From an uncultured Bacteroides sp. (GTDB taxonomy: Bacteria; Bacteroidota; Bacteroidia; Bacteroidales; Bacteroidaceae), in the NCBI GenBank assembly GCA_900755095.1, contig CAAEFE010000130.1, positions 1-7,416 on the forward strand: a DNA stretch of 7,416 nt. Reading direction: 5' to 3'. The notes beneath the pieces were generated by a model. That model was not told where the DNA came from. It did not search any database and worked only from the letters and a program-made list of their open reading frames with translations. Of this stretch, positions 1 through 6,391 are shown piece after piece. Position 1 is the stretch's first letter. The number at the start of each line of letters is the position of its first letter. The position numbers were made by a program, and so were the translations under genes.

Positions 1-94
1 AAAAAGCAAACATATCTACAACTTTTAATAGGATTAAGAAAGAAGAAGACAGTTGAAATAAAAAAGAGATTACCACCAAATTTGACGAAGAACC
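1..94. other. AT-rich non-coding stretch, nothing recognised
   Basis: I see no start-stop pair with coding character, no TAnnTTTG promoter and no strong hairpin on either strand. It is purine-rich on the plus strand. It may be the leader or trailer of a gene outside the window. Confidence 0.4.
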
Positions 95-215
95 TTGAAA
101 AACATAAAAACATCTGCCACCTGCAACGAAACGCGTGTAATTCACTAGTTAATAGATAGTTGTAACGTGGCAGATACCTGCGGCAGATAGGTTGCAGATA
201 AAGTATCTGCAACAC
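95..215 (+). repeat. Left arm of the long inverted repeat
   Basis: This is the reverse complement of 488-598 with about 8 mismatches over the outer 83 positions, two single-base gaps and one 12-bp insertion near 176-188. The most conserved block is ATCTGCCACCTGCAACGAAA at 112-131. The arm holds five copies of ATCTGC (either strand: 112, 170, 183, 194, 205) and a perfect 10-bp hairpin, GTTGCAGATA at 191-200 against TATCTGCAAC at 204-213. Confidence 0.85.
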
Positions 216-259
216 GTTATATAATCAAAGAAAAAGCCTTGATTCCTTTATGCAAAGCT

Positions 260-431
260 ATGGGATAATTGGGGTGACTCTATGGAGAAATGGTGGTGTC
301 TCTACGGGGAAACGATAGTATCCTTACGTAGAAACTGTAGTGTCCCGCCTTAGAAACTCTCGTTTCCTGCCGTGGAAACTGTAATTTCTAATTCCGGGAA
401 CGACAGTTCCCCGCCTGGAAACGGGAAGTTA
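260..431. repeat. Array of 22-bp units, each a mini-hairpin
   Basis: Six full units run without any indel at 282-303, 304-325, 326-347, 348-369, 370-391 and 392-413, with decayed units on both sides (about 260-281 and 414-431). The approximate consensus is a GAAAC block, four variable bases, then GTTTC. The presumed four-base loops start at 292, 314, 336, 358, 380 and 402, exactly 22 bp apart. The pairing is perfect in unit 4 (GAAAC/GTTTC, 353-366) and unit 6 (GGGAAC/GTTCCC, 396-411); the others have one or two mismatches or wobbles. There are no cas genes and no unique spacers, so this is not a CRISPR array. Confidence 0.8.
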
Positions 432-487
432 ATGTATACAATAAACTTTTGCCCTCCTGGAGAATTGGCTTATGTAAGGTTTATACT

Positions 488-598
488 GTGTGGCAGATAC
501 TTTGATCTGCAACAGTATCTGCAACGCTCCAACTATTTATCAACTAGTGTATTACACGCTTTTCGTTGCAGGTGGCAGATGTTTTCATGTTTTTTCAA
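488..598 (-). repeat. Right arm of the long inverted repeat
   Basis: This is the partner of the arm at 95-215 in opposite orientation. It carries four copies of ATCTGC (either strand: 493, 505, 517, 575). It is 10 bp shorter than the left arm because it lacks the 12-bp internal insertion and has two extra single bases. The outer end, TTGAAAAAACATGAAAACAT on the minus strand, nearly matches the left outer end. Confidence 0.85.
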
Positions 599-620
599 CT
601 TTATAGTAGTTCCCAAAAGT

Positions 621-669
621 TTCAAATAAAAACAATTATGACACCATACCATTGGTACGATGTCATAAT
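621..669 (-). terminator. Intrinsic terminator of the xylose operon
   Basis: Positions 635-669 form a 35-base near-palindrome with 17-bp potential stems. Two arm positions differ (644/660 and 646/658). Read as minus-strand RNA these become G-U wobbles, whereas on the plus strand they are C-A mismatches, so the structure suits leftward transcription. The stem is followed on the minus strand by a T-rich run (TGTTTTTATTTG, 634 downwards). It lies 63 bp beyond the xylE stop codon and is the only terminator-like structure after the operon. Confidence 0.8.
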
Positions 670-732
670 CTTAATAGAACCATGCCAAGAAATCGAAGTC
701 ATAATGACATGATGAAATTACACTAACCTAAT

Positions 733-2187
733 TTATTTATTTTTCTTCCAAAGTTTGCTCATATCTTCCAGTGTCTTACCTTTCGTTTCAGGTACCCAAC
801 GCCAAACGAAGATGGCAGCAGCCACACAGATTATTCCATATAAACTATATGCAAACATCGGGCTGAAGTCGTACAGTGCTGGGAAAGTAGAAGATACAAT
901 GTAATTGAATATCCATTGGAAAGCCACAGCGATTGCCACTGCTTTACCACGAATGGTGTTCGGGAATATTTCCGAGATCAACACCCAGCAAATCGGTCCC
1001 CAAGACATCATAAAGAATGCTGCATACACAATCACTGAAAGTACCGGTAGAATACCCTTTATTGCCATGCTATCACACATTGCTACTGCAAAGGCTCCTA
1101 CAGCCATACCGATAGAACCGATTATCAACAGCGGTTTACGTCCGAAGCGGTCTACAGTGAAGATTGCAACCAATGTAAAGACAATGTTTACAATACCCAT
1201 AATAACTGTTTGCATCATGCCACCTCCTTCTGCACCTGCATTTTCGAAAATACGAGGAGCATAATAAAGTACCGCATTAATACCGATAGCCTGTTGGAAT
1301 ACAGAAAGTAAAATACCGATCACAATTACTGCCACTCCATAAGTAAAGATTTTCTCTGTCTTTTCATGAGCAGTAGCTTTAATATCATTAAGAATTTCCT
1401 GTGCTTTTGTCTTACCATTGATCTTTTCAAGGATCGAATAAGCCTTTTCATCTTGCTGTATCAATACAAGATAACGAGGAGTCTTGGGAACAAAGAACAA
1501 CAACAGGCCGAAGAAAGCGGCAGGGAAAGCTTCCGAACCGAACATGTAACGCCATCCTTCATAAACAGTCCACATATCAGATTCAGCACTAACAGACAGT
1601 ACACCGGCTGCATCTTTCAAAATAATAGGATTTTGATGGTCGCCCATAATCAGGAAATTCACGAAGTATACTACCAACATACCGAAGATGATAGCAAACT
1701 GGTTACACGATACAAGCGTTCCACGAATATTAGAAGGAGCAATTTCAGCAATATACATCGGACAGACTGCAGAAGCCAGTCCAACACCGATACCGCCCAA
1801 AACACGATACAAATTAAAAGCAATCAGCAAATCCATGTTCGGCTTTCCATATTCGAAGAATAAGACTTCCGGATAATAGGAACCTAATGCTGAAAGGAAA
1901 AAGAGTACGGCAGCAAGCCTTAGAGAATTACGACGTCCCAAACGGGAAGCAAATATACCGGAGATCGCACCACCCAGTACACAGCCAATTAATGCACTGG
2001 AAGATGTGATTCCATGCATTACTTTATTGTATTGAAAATCAGAGGCCGAAAGGAAAAAAGCCTCCAAGCCTTTCTCCGCACCGGAAATAACTGCTGTATC
2101 GTATCCGAAAAGCAGTCCTCCCAAAATGGCGACAGAGGTTATCGAATATAGGTAGAGTTTACTACCTTCGTTCGTTGTATTAATCAT
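733..2187 (-). CDS. xylE: D-xylose:H+ symporter, sugar porter family (MFS)
   Basis: Inner-membrane importer of D-xylose driven by the proton gradient; 484 residues with twelve expected membrane segments, close to E. coli XylE (491). Sugar-porter signatures occur in order: GYDTAVISG (28-36), SRLGRR (81-86), YRVLGGIGVG (127-136), PMYIAEIAPSNIRG (143-156), PKTPRYL (234-240), QQAIGINAVLYY (298-309), DRFGRKP (346-352), PETKG (466-470). By alignment from memory, the proton-coupling pair of E. coli XylE (Asp27, Arg133) appears as Asp30 and Arg128, and sugar contacts as Gln163, Gln298, Gln299, Asn304, Trp401 and Gln424. Start choice: the frame stays open up to a GTG at 2256, but those 23 extra residues are read from the CACAGAT stem-loop and look non-protein; the ATG at 2187 begins directly before the first membrane segment. 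Last gene of the operon, downstream of xylA. Another pentose or hexose substrate is possible, but the context favours xylose. Confidence 0.93.
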   Translation of the reverse strand: MINTTNEGSKLYLYSITSVAILGGLLFGYDTAVISGAEKGLEAFFLSASDFQYNKVMHGITSSSALIGCVLGGAISGIFASRLGRRNSLRLAAVLFFLSALGSYYPEVLFFEYGKPNMDLLIAFNLYRVLGGIGVGLASAVCPMYIAEIAPSNIRGTLVSCNQFAIIFGMLVVYFVNFLIMGDHQNPIILKDAAGVLSVSAESDMWTVYEGWRYMFGSEAFPAAFFGLLLFFVPKTPRYLVLIQQDEKAYSILEKINGKTKAQEILNDIKATAHEKTEKIFTYGVAVIVIGILLSVFQQAIGINAVLYYAPRIFENAGAEGGGMMQTVIMGIVNIVFTLVAIFTVDRFGRKPLLIIGSIGMAVGAFAVAMCDSMAIKGILPVLSVIVYAAFFMMSWGPICWVLISEIFPNTIRGKAVAIAVAFQWIFNYIVSSTFPALYDFSPMFAYSLYGIICVAAAIFVWRWVPETKGKTLEDMSKLWKKNK

Positions 2188-2231
2188 GGTTATAAGTAGA
2201 TAAAGTAGTGTTGTAGTAGTTGGATTTATAT

Positions 2232-2318
2232 CACCACAGATTTCACAGATTGACACAGATAAAATTCAAAATAAGAGAGAAGAAAATTAATCTGTGACGA
2301 TCCGTGTAATCTGTGGTG
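2232..2318. repeat. Long imperfect stem-loop of CACAGAT repeats between xylA and xylE
   Basis: The 29-base arm at 2232-2260 pairs with 2290-2318 at 25 of 29 positions, leaving a 29-base loop. Each arm is itself a short tandem of CACAGAT-like words, with three copies in the arm at 2232-2260. It begins 8 bases after the xylA stop codon and ends 44 bases before the xylE ATG in the direction of transcription. There is no T-run after it, so it is not an obvious terminator. It could protect the 3' end of the xylBA message or reduce expression of xylE relative to xylA. Similar CACAGATT-type intergenic repeats are, from memory, widely dispersed in Bacteroidetes and other bacteria. Confidence 0.8.
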
Positions 2319-2325
2319 GGGTTAA

Positions 2326-3642
2326 TTAGCAATACATATTCAGAATTGCTTCATAAAGCTCTTGTTTACCGCTAGTCTGCTTCGGTTCACCGTTTGCTTT
2401 AGCATAAGCAACTACATCTTCCAAAGTCAACTTGCCATCTTCAAATTCTTTACCTTTACCACCGTCGAATGAAGCGTAACGGTCAGCCAACATTTTCTTA
2501 TAGGGAGATTCGTTCAGCAAAGCAGCTGCACTTTCCAATGCACGAGCCATAGCATCCATACCTGCGATGTGAGCGATGAAGATATCTTCCAGGTCAGTAG
2601 AGTTACGACGAGTTTTAGCGTCGAAGTTTGTTCCACCGTTACCCAAGCCGCCGTTGCGGATTATTTGCATCATAGCTTGTGTCAATTCGTAGTTGTCAAT
2701 CGGGAATTGGTCTGTATCCCAACCATTCTGATAATCACCACGGTTAGCGTCGATAGAACCCAACATGCCGTTGTCTACTGCTACTGCCAATTCGTGTTCG
2801 AAAGTGTGACCTGCCAAAGTTGCGTGGTTTACTTCAATGTTCACTTTGAAATCTTTATCCAAGCCATGAGCTTTCAGGAATCCGATTACTGTTTCTGTAT
2901 CTACATCATACTGATGTTTTGTCGGTTCCATCGGTTTCGGTTCAATCAGGAAAGTACCTTTGAAACCACGGGCACGAGCATAATCACGAGCGATGGTCAG
3001 CATTTTTGCCAGGTGTTCTTTTTCACGTTTCTGATCTGTATTCAGAAGAGACATATAGCCTTCACGGCCACCCCAGAATACATAGTTCTGACCACCCAGT
3101 TCAATAGTTGCATCGATTGCATTCTTGATCTGAACAGCAGCACGAGCTACTACGTCAAAATCAGGGTTAGTAGCAGCACCGTTCATATAACGTGCATGGC
3201 CAAATACGTTGGCAGTACCCCACAACAGTTTGATGCCAGTTTCAGCTTGTTTCTGTTTTGCGTATGCTACGATTGCTTTCAAGTTAGCTTCGTATTCTTC
3301 GATGCTTGCACCTTCAGAAACCAAGTCTACATCGTGGAAACAGTAGTATTCGATACCCATTTTCTGCATGAATTCGAAACCTGCGTCCATTTTATCTTTT
3401 GCAGCTTGTATAGCGTCAGCATTACTATTCCAAGGGAATTGTTTTGTTCCGCCACCGAATTGGTCGCCACCTTCAGCACACAAAGTATGCCACCATGCCA
3501 TAGCGAATCTCAACCAATCTTTCATCTTCTTGCCGTTGATAACCTTTTCAGCATCGTAGTAACGGAATGCCATCGGATTCTTACTATCTTTACCTTCGAA
3601 CTTAATCTTTTCAATTCCCGGGAAAAATTCTTTTGTTGCCAT
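2326..3642 (-). CDS. xylA: Xylose isomerase
   Basis: Cytoplasmic enzyme converting D-xylose to D-xylulose, the first intracellular step of xylose use; 438 residues, the normal length of the longer (class II) xylose isomerases. It is a TIM barrel needing two divalent metals. Visible active-site residues, equivalent to E. coli XylA shifted by two: His103 and Asp106 in FHDVD (102-106), Glu234 and Lys236 in [14 protein letters not shown] (233-246), Glu270 and His273 in IEVNH (269-273), Asp298, Asp309, Asp311, and Asp341 in NFDAK (339-343). All expected ligands are present, so it should be active. The ATG at 3642 is preceded by an AT-rich leader with no Shine-Dalgarno, usual for Bacteroides. It starts 41 bases after the xylB stop codon with no promoter-like element between, so it is cotranscribed. 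It is very similar, from memory, to the B. thetaiotaomicron enzyme, with a few substitutions. Confidence 0.97.
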   Translation of the reverse strand: MATKEFFPGIEKIKFEGKDSKNPMAFRYYDAEKVINGKKMKDWLRFAMAWWHTLCAEGGDQFGGGTKQFPWNSNADAIQAAKDKMDAGFEFMQKMGIEYYCFHDVDLVSEGASIEEYEANLKAIVAYAKQKQAETGIKLLWGTANVFGHARYMNGAATNPDFDVVARAAVQIKNAIDATIELGGQNYVFWGGREGYMSLLNTDQKREKEHLAKMLTIARDYARARGFKGTFLIEPKPMEPTKHQYDVDTETVIGFLKAHGLDKDFKVNIEVNHATLAGHTFEHELAVAVDNGMLGSIDANRGDYQNGWDTDQFPIDNYELTQAMMQIIRNGGLGNGGTNFDAKTRRNSTDLEDIFIAHIAGMDAMARALESAAALLNESPYKKMLADRYASFDGGKGKEFEDGKLTLEDVVAYAKANGEPKQTSGKQELYEAILNMYC

Positions 3643-3683
3643 AATTCTTTTATTTTTAAAATGGTTATTATTTAAATTGTTAA

Positions 3684-5207
3684 TTATTTATCTGAAGACA
3701 GAACCGGAGCCGGTATGTTACCGGTCATCGACTTTTCAAGACGGTATTTCCATTTTGCATACGCGTCAGCATATTCTTGGCGTTTTGCCACATTAGGTTC
3801 AATCACATCCAGTTTGTCAAGCGTAGCAAATGCCTCATTGTTATCCTTATAGATACCTGCACCGATGCCCGCACCTTTCGCAGCGCCTACGGAACCATCC
3901 GTATCGTAAAGCTCGATAGTAGCTCCTGTGACTCCCGCCAAAGTATCGCGGAAGATAGAACTCAAGAACATATTAGCGTGTCCGGCATGGATCATCTTCA
4001 CAGGAATTCCCATTTGCTCCATGATATCAATGCCATATTTAAAAGAGAATACAATACCTTCTTGAGCGGCACGGATAATGTGGTGTTTGCCATGTGCATT
4101 GAAGTCCAGTCCACGTATGCTGCAACCGATTTCCTTATTGTTCAGCATACGTTCGGCACCGTTACCAAAGGGCAGAATACTGATTCCCGCACTGCCGATA
4201 GGAGCTTTGGAAGCCAACACATTCATTTCATTATAAGATATTCCTTCGGGAGCAATGTTGCGTTTTACCCATGAATTGAGAATACCCGTTCCGTTGATGC
4301 AAAGCAATACTCCCAAACGTGTCTGATCTATGGTATGATTGACATGCGCAAAGGTATTGACGCGTGACTGCGGATCATAGTTCACTTCACCATTCACGCC
4401 ATAAACCACTCCCGATGTTCCTGCCGTAGAAGCAATCTCTCCCGGATTAAACACATTCAAAGAAAGGGCATTGTTAGGCTGGTCGCCTGCACGATAGGTA
4501 ATCGGTGTTCCTTCTTTCAGTCCAAGCTCTTTGGCAGCTATTGCATTTACACGTCCTTGTTCAGCAAAAGTCGGTTTAATATCTGCAATCAAAGAAGAAT
4601 CAAATCCGTAATAATCCATTAAGAAATCAGCCACCCGATTGTTCTTGAAATCCCAGAACATACCTTCCGAAAGCCCGGAAACAGTTGTACAGATTTCTCC
4701 ACTCAACTTCATGGCAATATAATCGCCCGGCAGCATTATCTTATCAATCTGCTCATAGATGGCCGGTTCGTTTTCTTTAATCCACGCCAACTTGGAAGCA
4801 GTAAAATTCCCCGGTGAGTTCAACAAATGAGAAAGACATCTCTCCTCCCCGATTGTCTCAAACGCTTTCTGACCGTATGGCACCGCACGAGAGTCACACC
4901 AGATGATAGCAGGACGCAATACATGCTGATTCTTATCAACACAAACCAATCCGTGCATCTGATAAGAGATACCGATGGCTTTAATTTCAGCGGCACTCAC
5001 TCCGGATTCGGTCATAATAGCCTGCGTGGACAACTTTAAGTTTTCCCACCAACTTTCAGGATCTTGTTCCGCCCATCCGGGATTCACTGCAATAATATTC
5101 GCTTCTGTTTTCGGAAAAAATGCCGAGGATACACATTTACCAGTCTCCGCATTTACCAAACTCGCTTTTACAGACGAGCTACCTATGTCATAACCTAATA
5201 GAAACAT
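3684..5207 (-). CDS. xylB: Xylulokinase, FGGY carbohydrate kinase family
   Basis: Cytoplasmic ATP-dependent kinase that phosphorylates D-xylulose to D-xylulose 5-phosphate, which enters the pentose phosphate pathway. 507 residues, slightly longer than E. coli XylB (484). The FGGY N-domain spans about 3-250: phosphate-binding [14 protein letters not shown] (5-18), substrate-side SYQMHGLV (81-88) and WCDSRA (103-108), and the probable catalytic base Asp242 in AGDQ (240-243). The C-domain spans about 255-455: adenosine/phosphate motif [10 protein letters not shown] (261-270), AGHANMF (408-414), and the glycine-rich [11 protein letters not shown] (441-451). Nothing looks truncated. ATG at 5207; the preceding 111-bp spacer to xylR carries heptamer repeats and no TAnnTTTG element, so it probably relies on the xylR promoter. 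FGGY kinases vary in substrate, but adjacency to xylose isomerase makes xylulose by far the best assignment. Confidence 0.95.
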   Translation of the reverse strand: MFLLGYDIGSSSVKASLVNAETGKCVSSAFFPKTEANIIAVNPGWAEQDPESWWENLKLSTQAIMTESGVSAAEIKAIGISYQMHGLVCVDKNQHVLRPAIIWCDSRAVPYGQKAFETIGEERCLSHLLNSPGNFTASKLAWIKENEPAIYEQIDKIMLPGDYIAMKLSGEICTTVSGLSEGMFWDFKNNRVADFLMDYYGFDSSLIADIKPTFAEQGRVNAIAAKELGLKEGTPITYRAGDQPNNALSLNVFNPGEIASTAGTSGVVYGVNGEVNYDPQSRVNTFAHVNHTIDQTRLGVLLCINGTGILNSWVKRNIAPEGISYNEMNVLASKAPIGSAGISILPFGNGAERMLNNKEIGCSIRGLDFNAHGKHHIIRAAQEGIVFSFKYGIDIMEQMGIPVKMIHAGHANMFLSSIFRDTLAGVTGATIELYDTDGSVGAAKGAGIGAGIYKDNNEAFATLDKLDVIEPNVAKRQEYADAYAKWKYRLEKSMTGNIPAPVLSSDK

Positions 5208-5213
5208 AATTTT

Positions 5214-5249
5214 ATTTACGATTAAACGATTTACTATTTACGATTTACG
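5214..5249. repeat. Degenerate heptamer tract (ATTTACG)
   Basis: Five consecutive units: ATTTACG (5214-5220), an 8-base variant (5221-5228), ATTTACT (5229-5235), ATTTACG (5236-5242) and ATTTACG (5243-5249). It lies directly upstream of the xylB start codon, on the leader of that cistron. The unit number could vary between strains by slippage. Confidence 0.8.
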
Positions 5250-5289
5250 CTCAATGTCCGACAATTAATGCTTTAACATTCAACGCCTA

Positions 5290-5310
5290 ATACTTGATAC
5301 TTAATACTTG
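5290..5310. repeat. Second heptamer tract (ATACTTG)
   Basis: Three units of 7 bp: ATACTTG (5290-5296), ATACTTA (5297-5303), ATACTTG (5304-5310), ending 8 bases before the xylR stop codon. It shares the 7-bp period of the tract at 5214-5249 but not its sequence; the 40 bases between them show no repeat. Confidence 0.75.
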
Positions 5311-5318
5311 AACAGGAT

Positions 5319-6050
5319 TTACCTCCTTACCTTATTATATATCTTCTTATCAAATTTATAATAACGGGCAGCACGGTGAGCCACTCCTTGTTGTTTTTCT
5401 TCCAAAGGAACTACATATTCCATCATTGCTATTTTTTTATGGAAGTTACGCACGTCCACGGCTTTGTCATATACTAATTCAAAAAGAGTCCTTAATTGTG
5501 CGGCTGTAAATTTACGCGGAAGCAGTTCGAACAACATGGAAGGATTAAATTCTACGAACTGACGAATATAAGTCATTGCCTCCTTTATAATCAGATTATG
5601 GTCGAAAGCCAGTGTTTTCACGTCTTTCAAAGCGACCCAGCAAGCCTGGTGATCGTCCAGATTCTTATCCAACGTACGATCTATCTTCACCATCGACAAA
5701 TATGCAATGGTAACAATACGCTCCACTTTTGACTGCATAGCTCTTTCCAACCAACGTACATCTTTCGGATTACTCGTTCTGTTTTTAGAACCAAATGCTT
5801 TAAACTGCATCAGATTCACATTTTTAAGTCCTGTCAGTTCATACAAAACTCGTTGTGCAGCTTCATCCAAGGCTTCATCCATATAGATAAGACTTCCGGG
5901 AAGTTTCATATCATGATATACTTCTCCATTATCCTCACCTGCACGTTTTACAAGCAACACTTTCAGTTGTTCTCCGTCAAAACCAATCACTACACAGTCT
6001 ACTGATATATGATTGTTTGCTAAAGGTGTATTTTTCTGTAGATTTTGCAT
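5319..6050 (-). CDS. xylR: Nudix-domain transcriptional regulator of xylose use (NrtR/AraR-like)
   Basis: Predicted sugar-responsive DNA-binding protein of 243 residues. The N-terminal Nudix domain covers about 13-145; the Nudix box region begins at LPGSL (50-54) and ends at VLYELTGL (68-75). The hydrolase signature is broken: spacing is off by one, and the Glu-rich REUXEE core reads R-V-L-Y-E-L, so hydrolysis is unlikely and ligand sensing likely. The C-terminal part (about 170-235) resembles the winged helix of NrtR-type regulators (LPRKFTAAQLRTLFELVYD at 177-195, then a basic tail). Bacteroides AraR is a known arabinose sensor of this architecture; the xylose role here is inferred from the operon. 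Start: the frame extends to a TTG at 6074, but that codon lies inside the -7 promoter element, so the ATG at 6050 is chosen. First gene of the operon, 111 bp before xylB, so it probably controls its own expression. Confidence 0.87.
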   Translation of the reverse strand: MQNLQKNTPLANNHISVDCVVIGFDGEQLKVLLVKRAGEDNGEVYHDMKLPGSLIYMDEALDEAAQRVLYELTGLKNVNLMQFKAFGSKNRTSNPKDVRWLERAMQSKVERIVTIAYLSMVKIDRTLDKNLDDHQACWVALKDVKTLAFDHNLIIKEAMTYIRQFVEFNPSMLFELLPRKFTAAQLRTLFELVYDKAVDVRNFHKKIAMMEYVVPLEEKQQGVAHRAARYYKFDKKIYNKVRR

Positions 6051-6071
6051 ATCTATTTCTTTAAGACGATG

Positions 6072-6103
6072 CAAATATAGAGGCTAAAAACCATCAAAAC
6101 AAA
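6072..6103 (-). promoter_or_regulatory. Promoter of the xylRBAE operon
   Basis: On the minus strand TTTG (6103-6100), a 20-base spacer, then TATATTTG (6079-6072), an exact match to the Bacteroides -33/-7 consensus and spacing. Transcription would start near 6065, leaving a leader of about 15 bases before the xylR ATG. A second TAnnTTTG match (TATTTTTG, 6107-6100) overlaps the -33 box but lacks its own -33 element. Confidence 0.82.
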
Positions 6104-6334
6104 AATAAGAACTATGCTATAAAACATTGTTTTTCATATAAATACATATCATACATTCTACAATATGAATAGTTAGTGTTATCTTACGAATTACAATATG
6201 TATTTTAGTATTTCCACGGGCGAGTAATTGTATAAAGTACAAAAACTAGATGGACGCTTTATTATCAGTACTTTTCATATCTTTTCCAACAGATGCCAGT
6301 AAAGGTACTTATTGTATTTTAAACGATATGTCAT
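6104..6334. other. Divergent intergenic region between xylR and thiD
   Basis: AT-rich, no coding frame, no tRNA-like fold and no recognised riboswitch. It holds a direct repeat TACAATATG (6159-6167 and 6192-6200, 33 bp apart) and the first three of four words with a GTAC core in alternating orientation (6237, 6268, 6305; the fourth, at 6338, falls in the thiD promoter). These may be protein-binding sites for either flanking promoter, but I cannot tie them to a known regulator. Confidence 0.5.
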
Positions 6335-6366
6335 TTTGTACCTTATCGTTTTTTATTCTATCTTTG
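6335..6366 (+). promoter_or_regulatory. Promoter of thiD
   Basis: TTTG (6335-6338), a 20-base spacer, then TATCTTTG (6359-6366): the same consensus and spacing as the xylR promoter on the other strand. The expected start is near 6373, giving a leader of about 20 bases before the thiD ATG at 6392, too short for a riboswitch. Confidence 0.82.
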
Positions 6367-6391
6367 TCGGGTAAATATTAAAAAATCTAAA

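Larger units (their letters stand above)
95..598. repeat. Compact non-coding element bounded by long inverted repeats
   Basis: A stretch of about 504 bp whose two ends are imperfect reverse complements of each other over more than 110 bp, enclosing about 270 bp that hold a 22-bp tandem array. It encodes no transposase and no credible protein. The arrangement resembles a non-autonomous mobile or dispersed intergenic element (MITE-like), but I see no target-site duplication just outside the arms. If transcribed in full it could fold into one very long hairpin with a cluster of small hairpins at its tip. It sits just beyond the terminator of the xylose operon, so it is probably not part of the operon message unless termination is leaky. 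The inverted repeat is seen directly; mobility and function are inference. Confidence 0.75.

Noticed and set aside
223..250. Possible terminator hairpin AATCAA / TTGATT
   Set aside because: The stem is only six A/T-rich pairs around a bulge, with a weak T-run and no gene upstream to terminate.
253..260. TAGCTTTG on the minus strand as a promoter
   Set aside because: It matches TAnnTTTG, but there is no TTTG at the right distance upstream and no gene downstream in the window; an 8-base match with two free positions is expected by chance.
282..413. CRISPR array
   Set aside because: The unit is only 22 bp, the repeats are contiguous without unique spacers, the units are degenerate, and no cas gene is in the window.
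372..629. 85-codon plus-strand frame starting at a GTG
   Set aside because: It runs through the 22-bp array and the right inverted arm, has no promoter or ribosome-site support, and its composition follows the repeats.
2188..2256. N-terminal extension of xylE from a GTG at 2256
   Set aside because: These codons are translated from the CACAGAT stem-loop and an AT-rich leader. The ATG at 2187 gives the normal family length and N-terminus.
2569..3675. 368-codon frame antisense to xylA
   Set aside because: It is the mirror of a highly biased coding sequence. Its protein is rich in Cys, Phe and Val with no recognisable domain, and xylA has all its catalytic residues on the other strand.
6075..6391. 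tRNA, small RNA or riboswitch in the divergent region
   Set aside because: I found no cloverleaf, no conserved thiamin-aptamer core and no promoter-terminator pair enclosing a short transcript.
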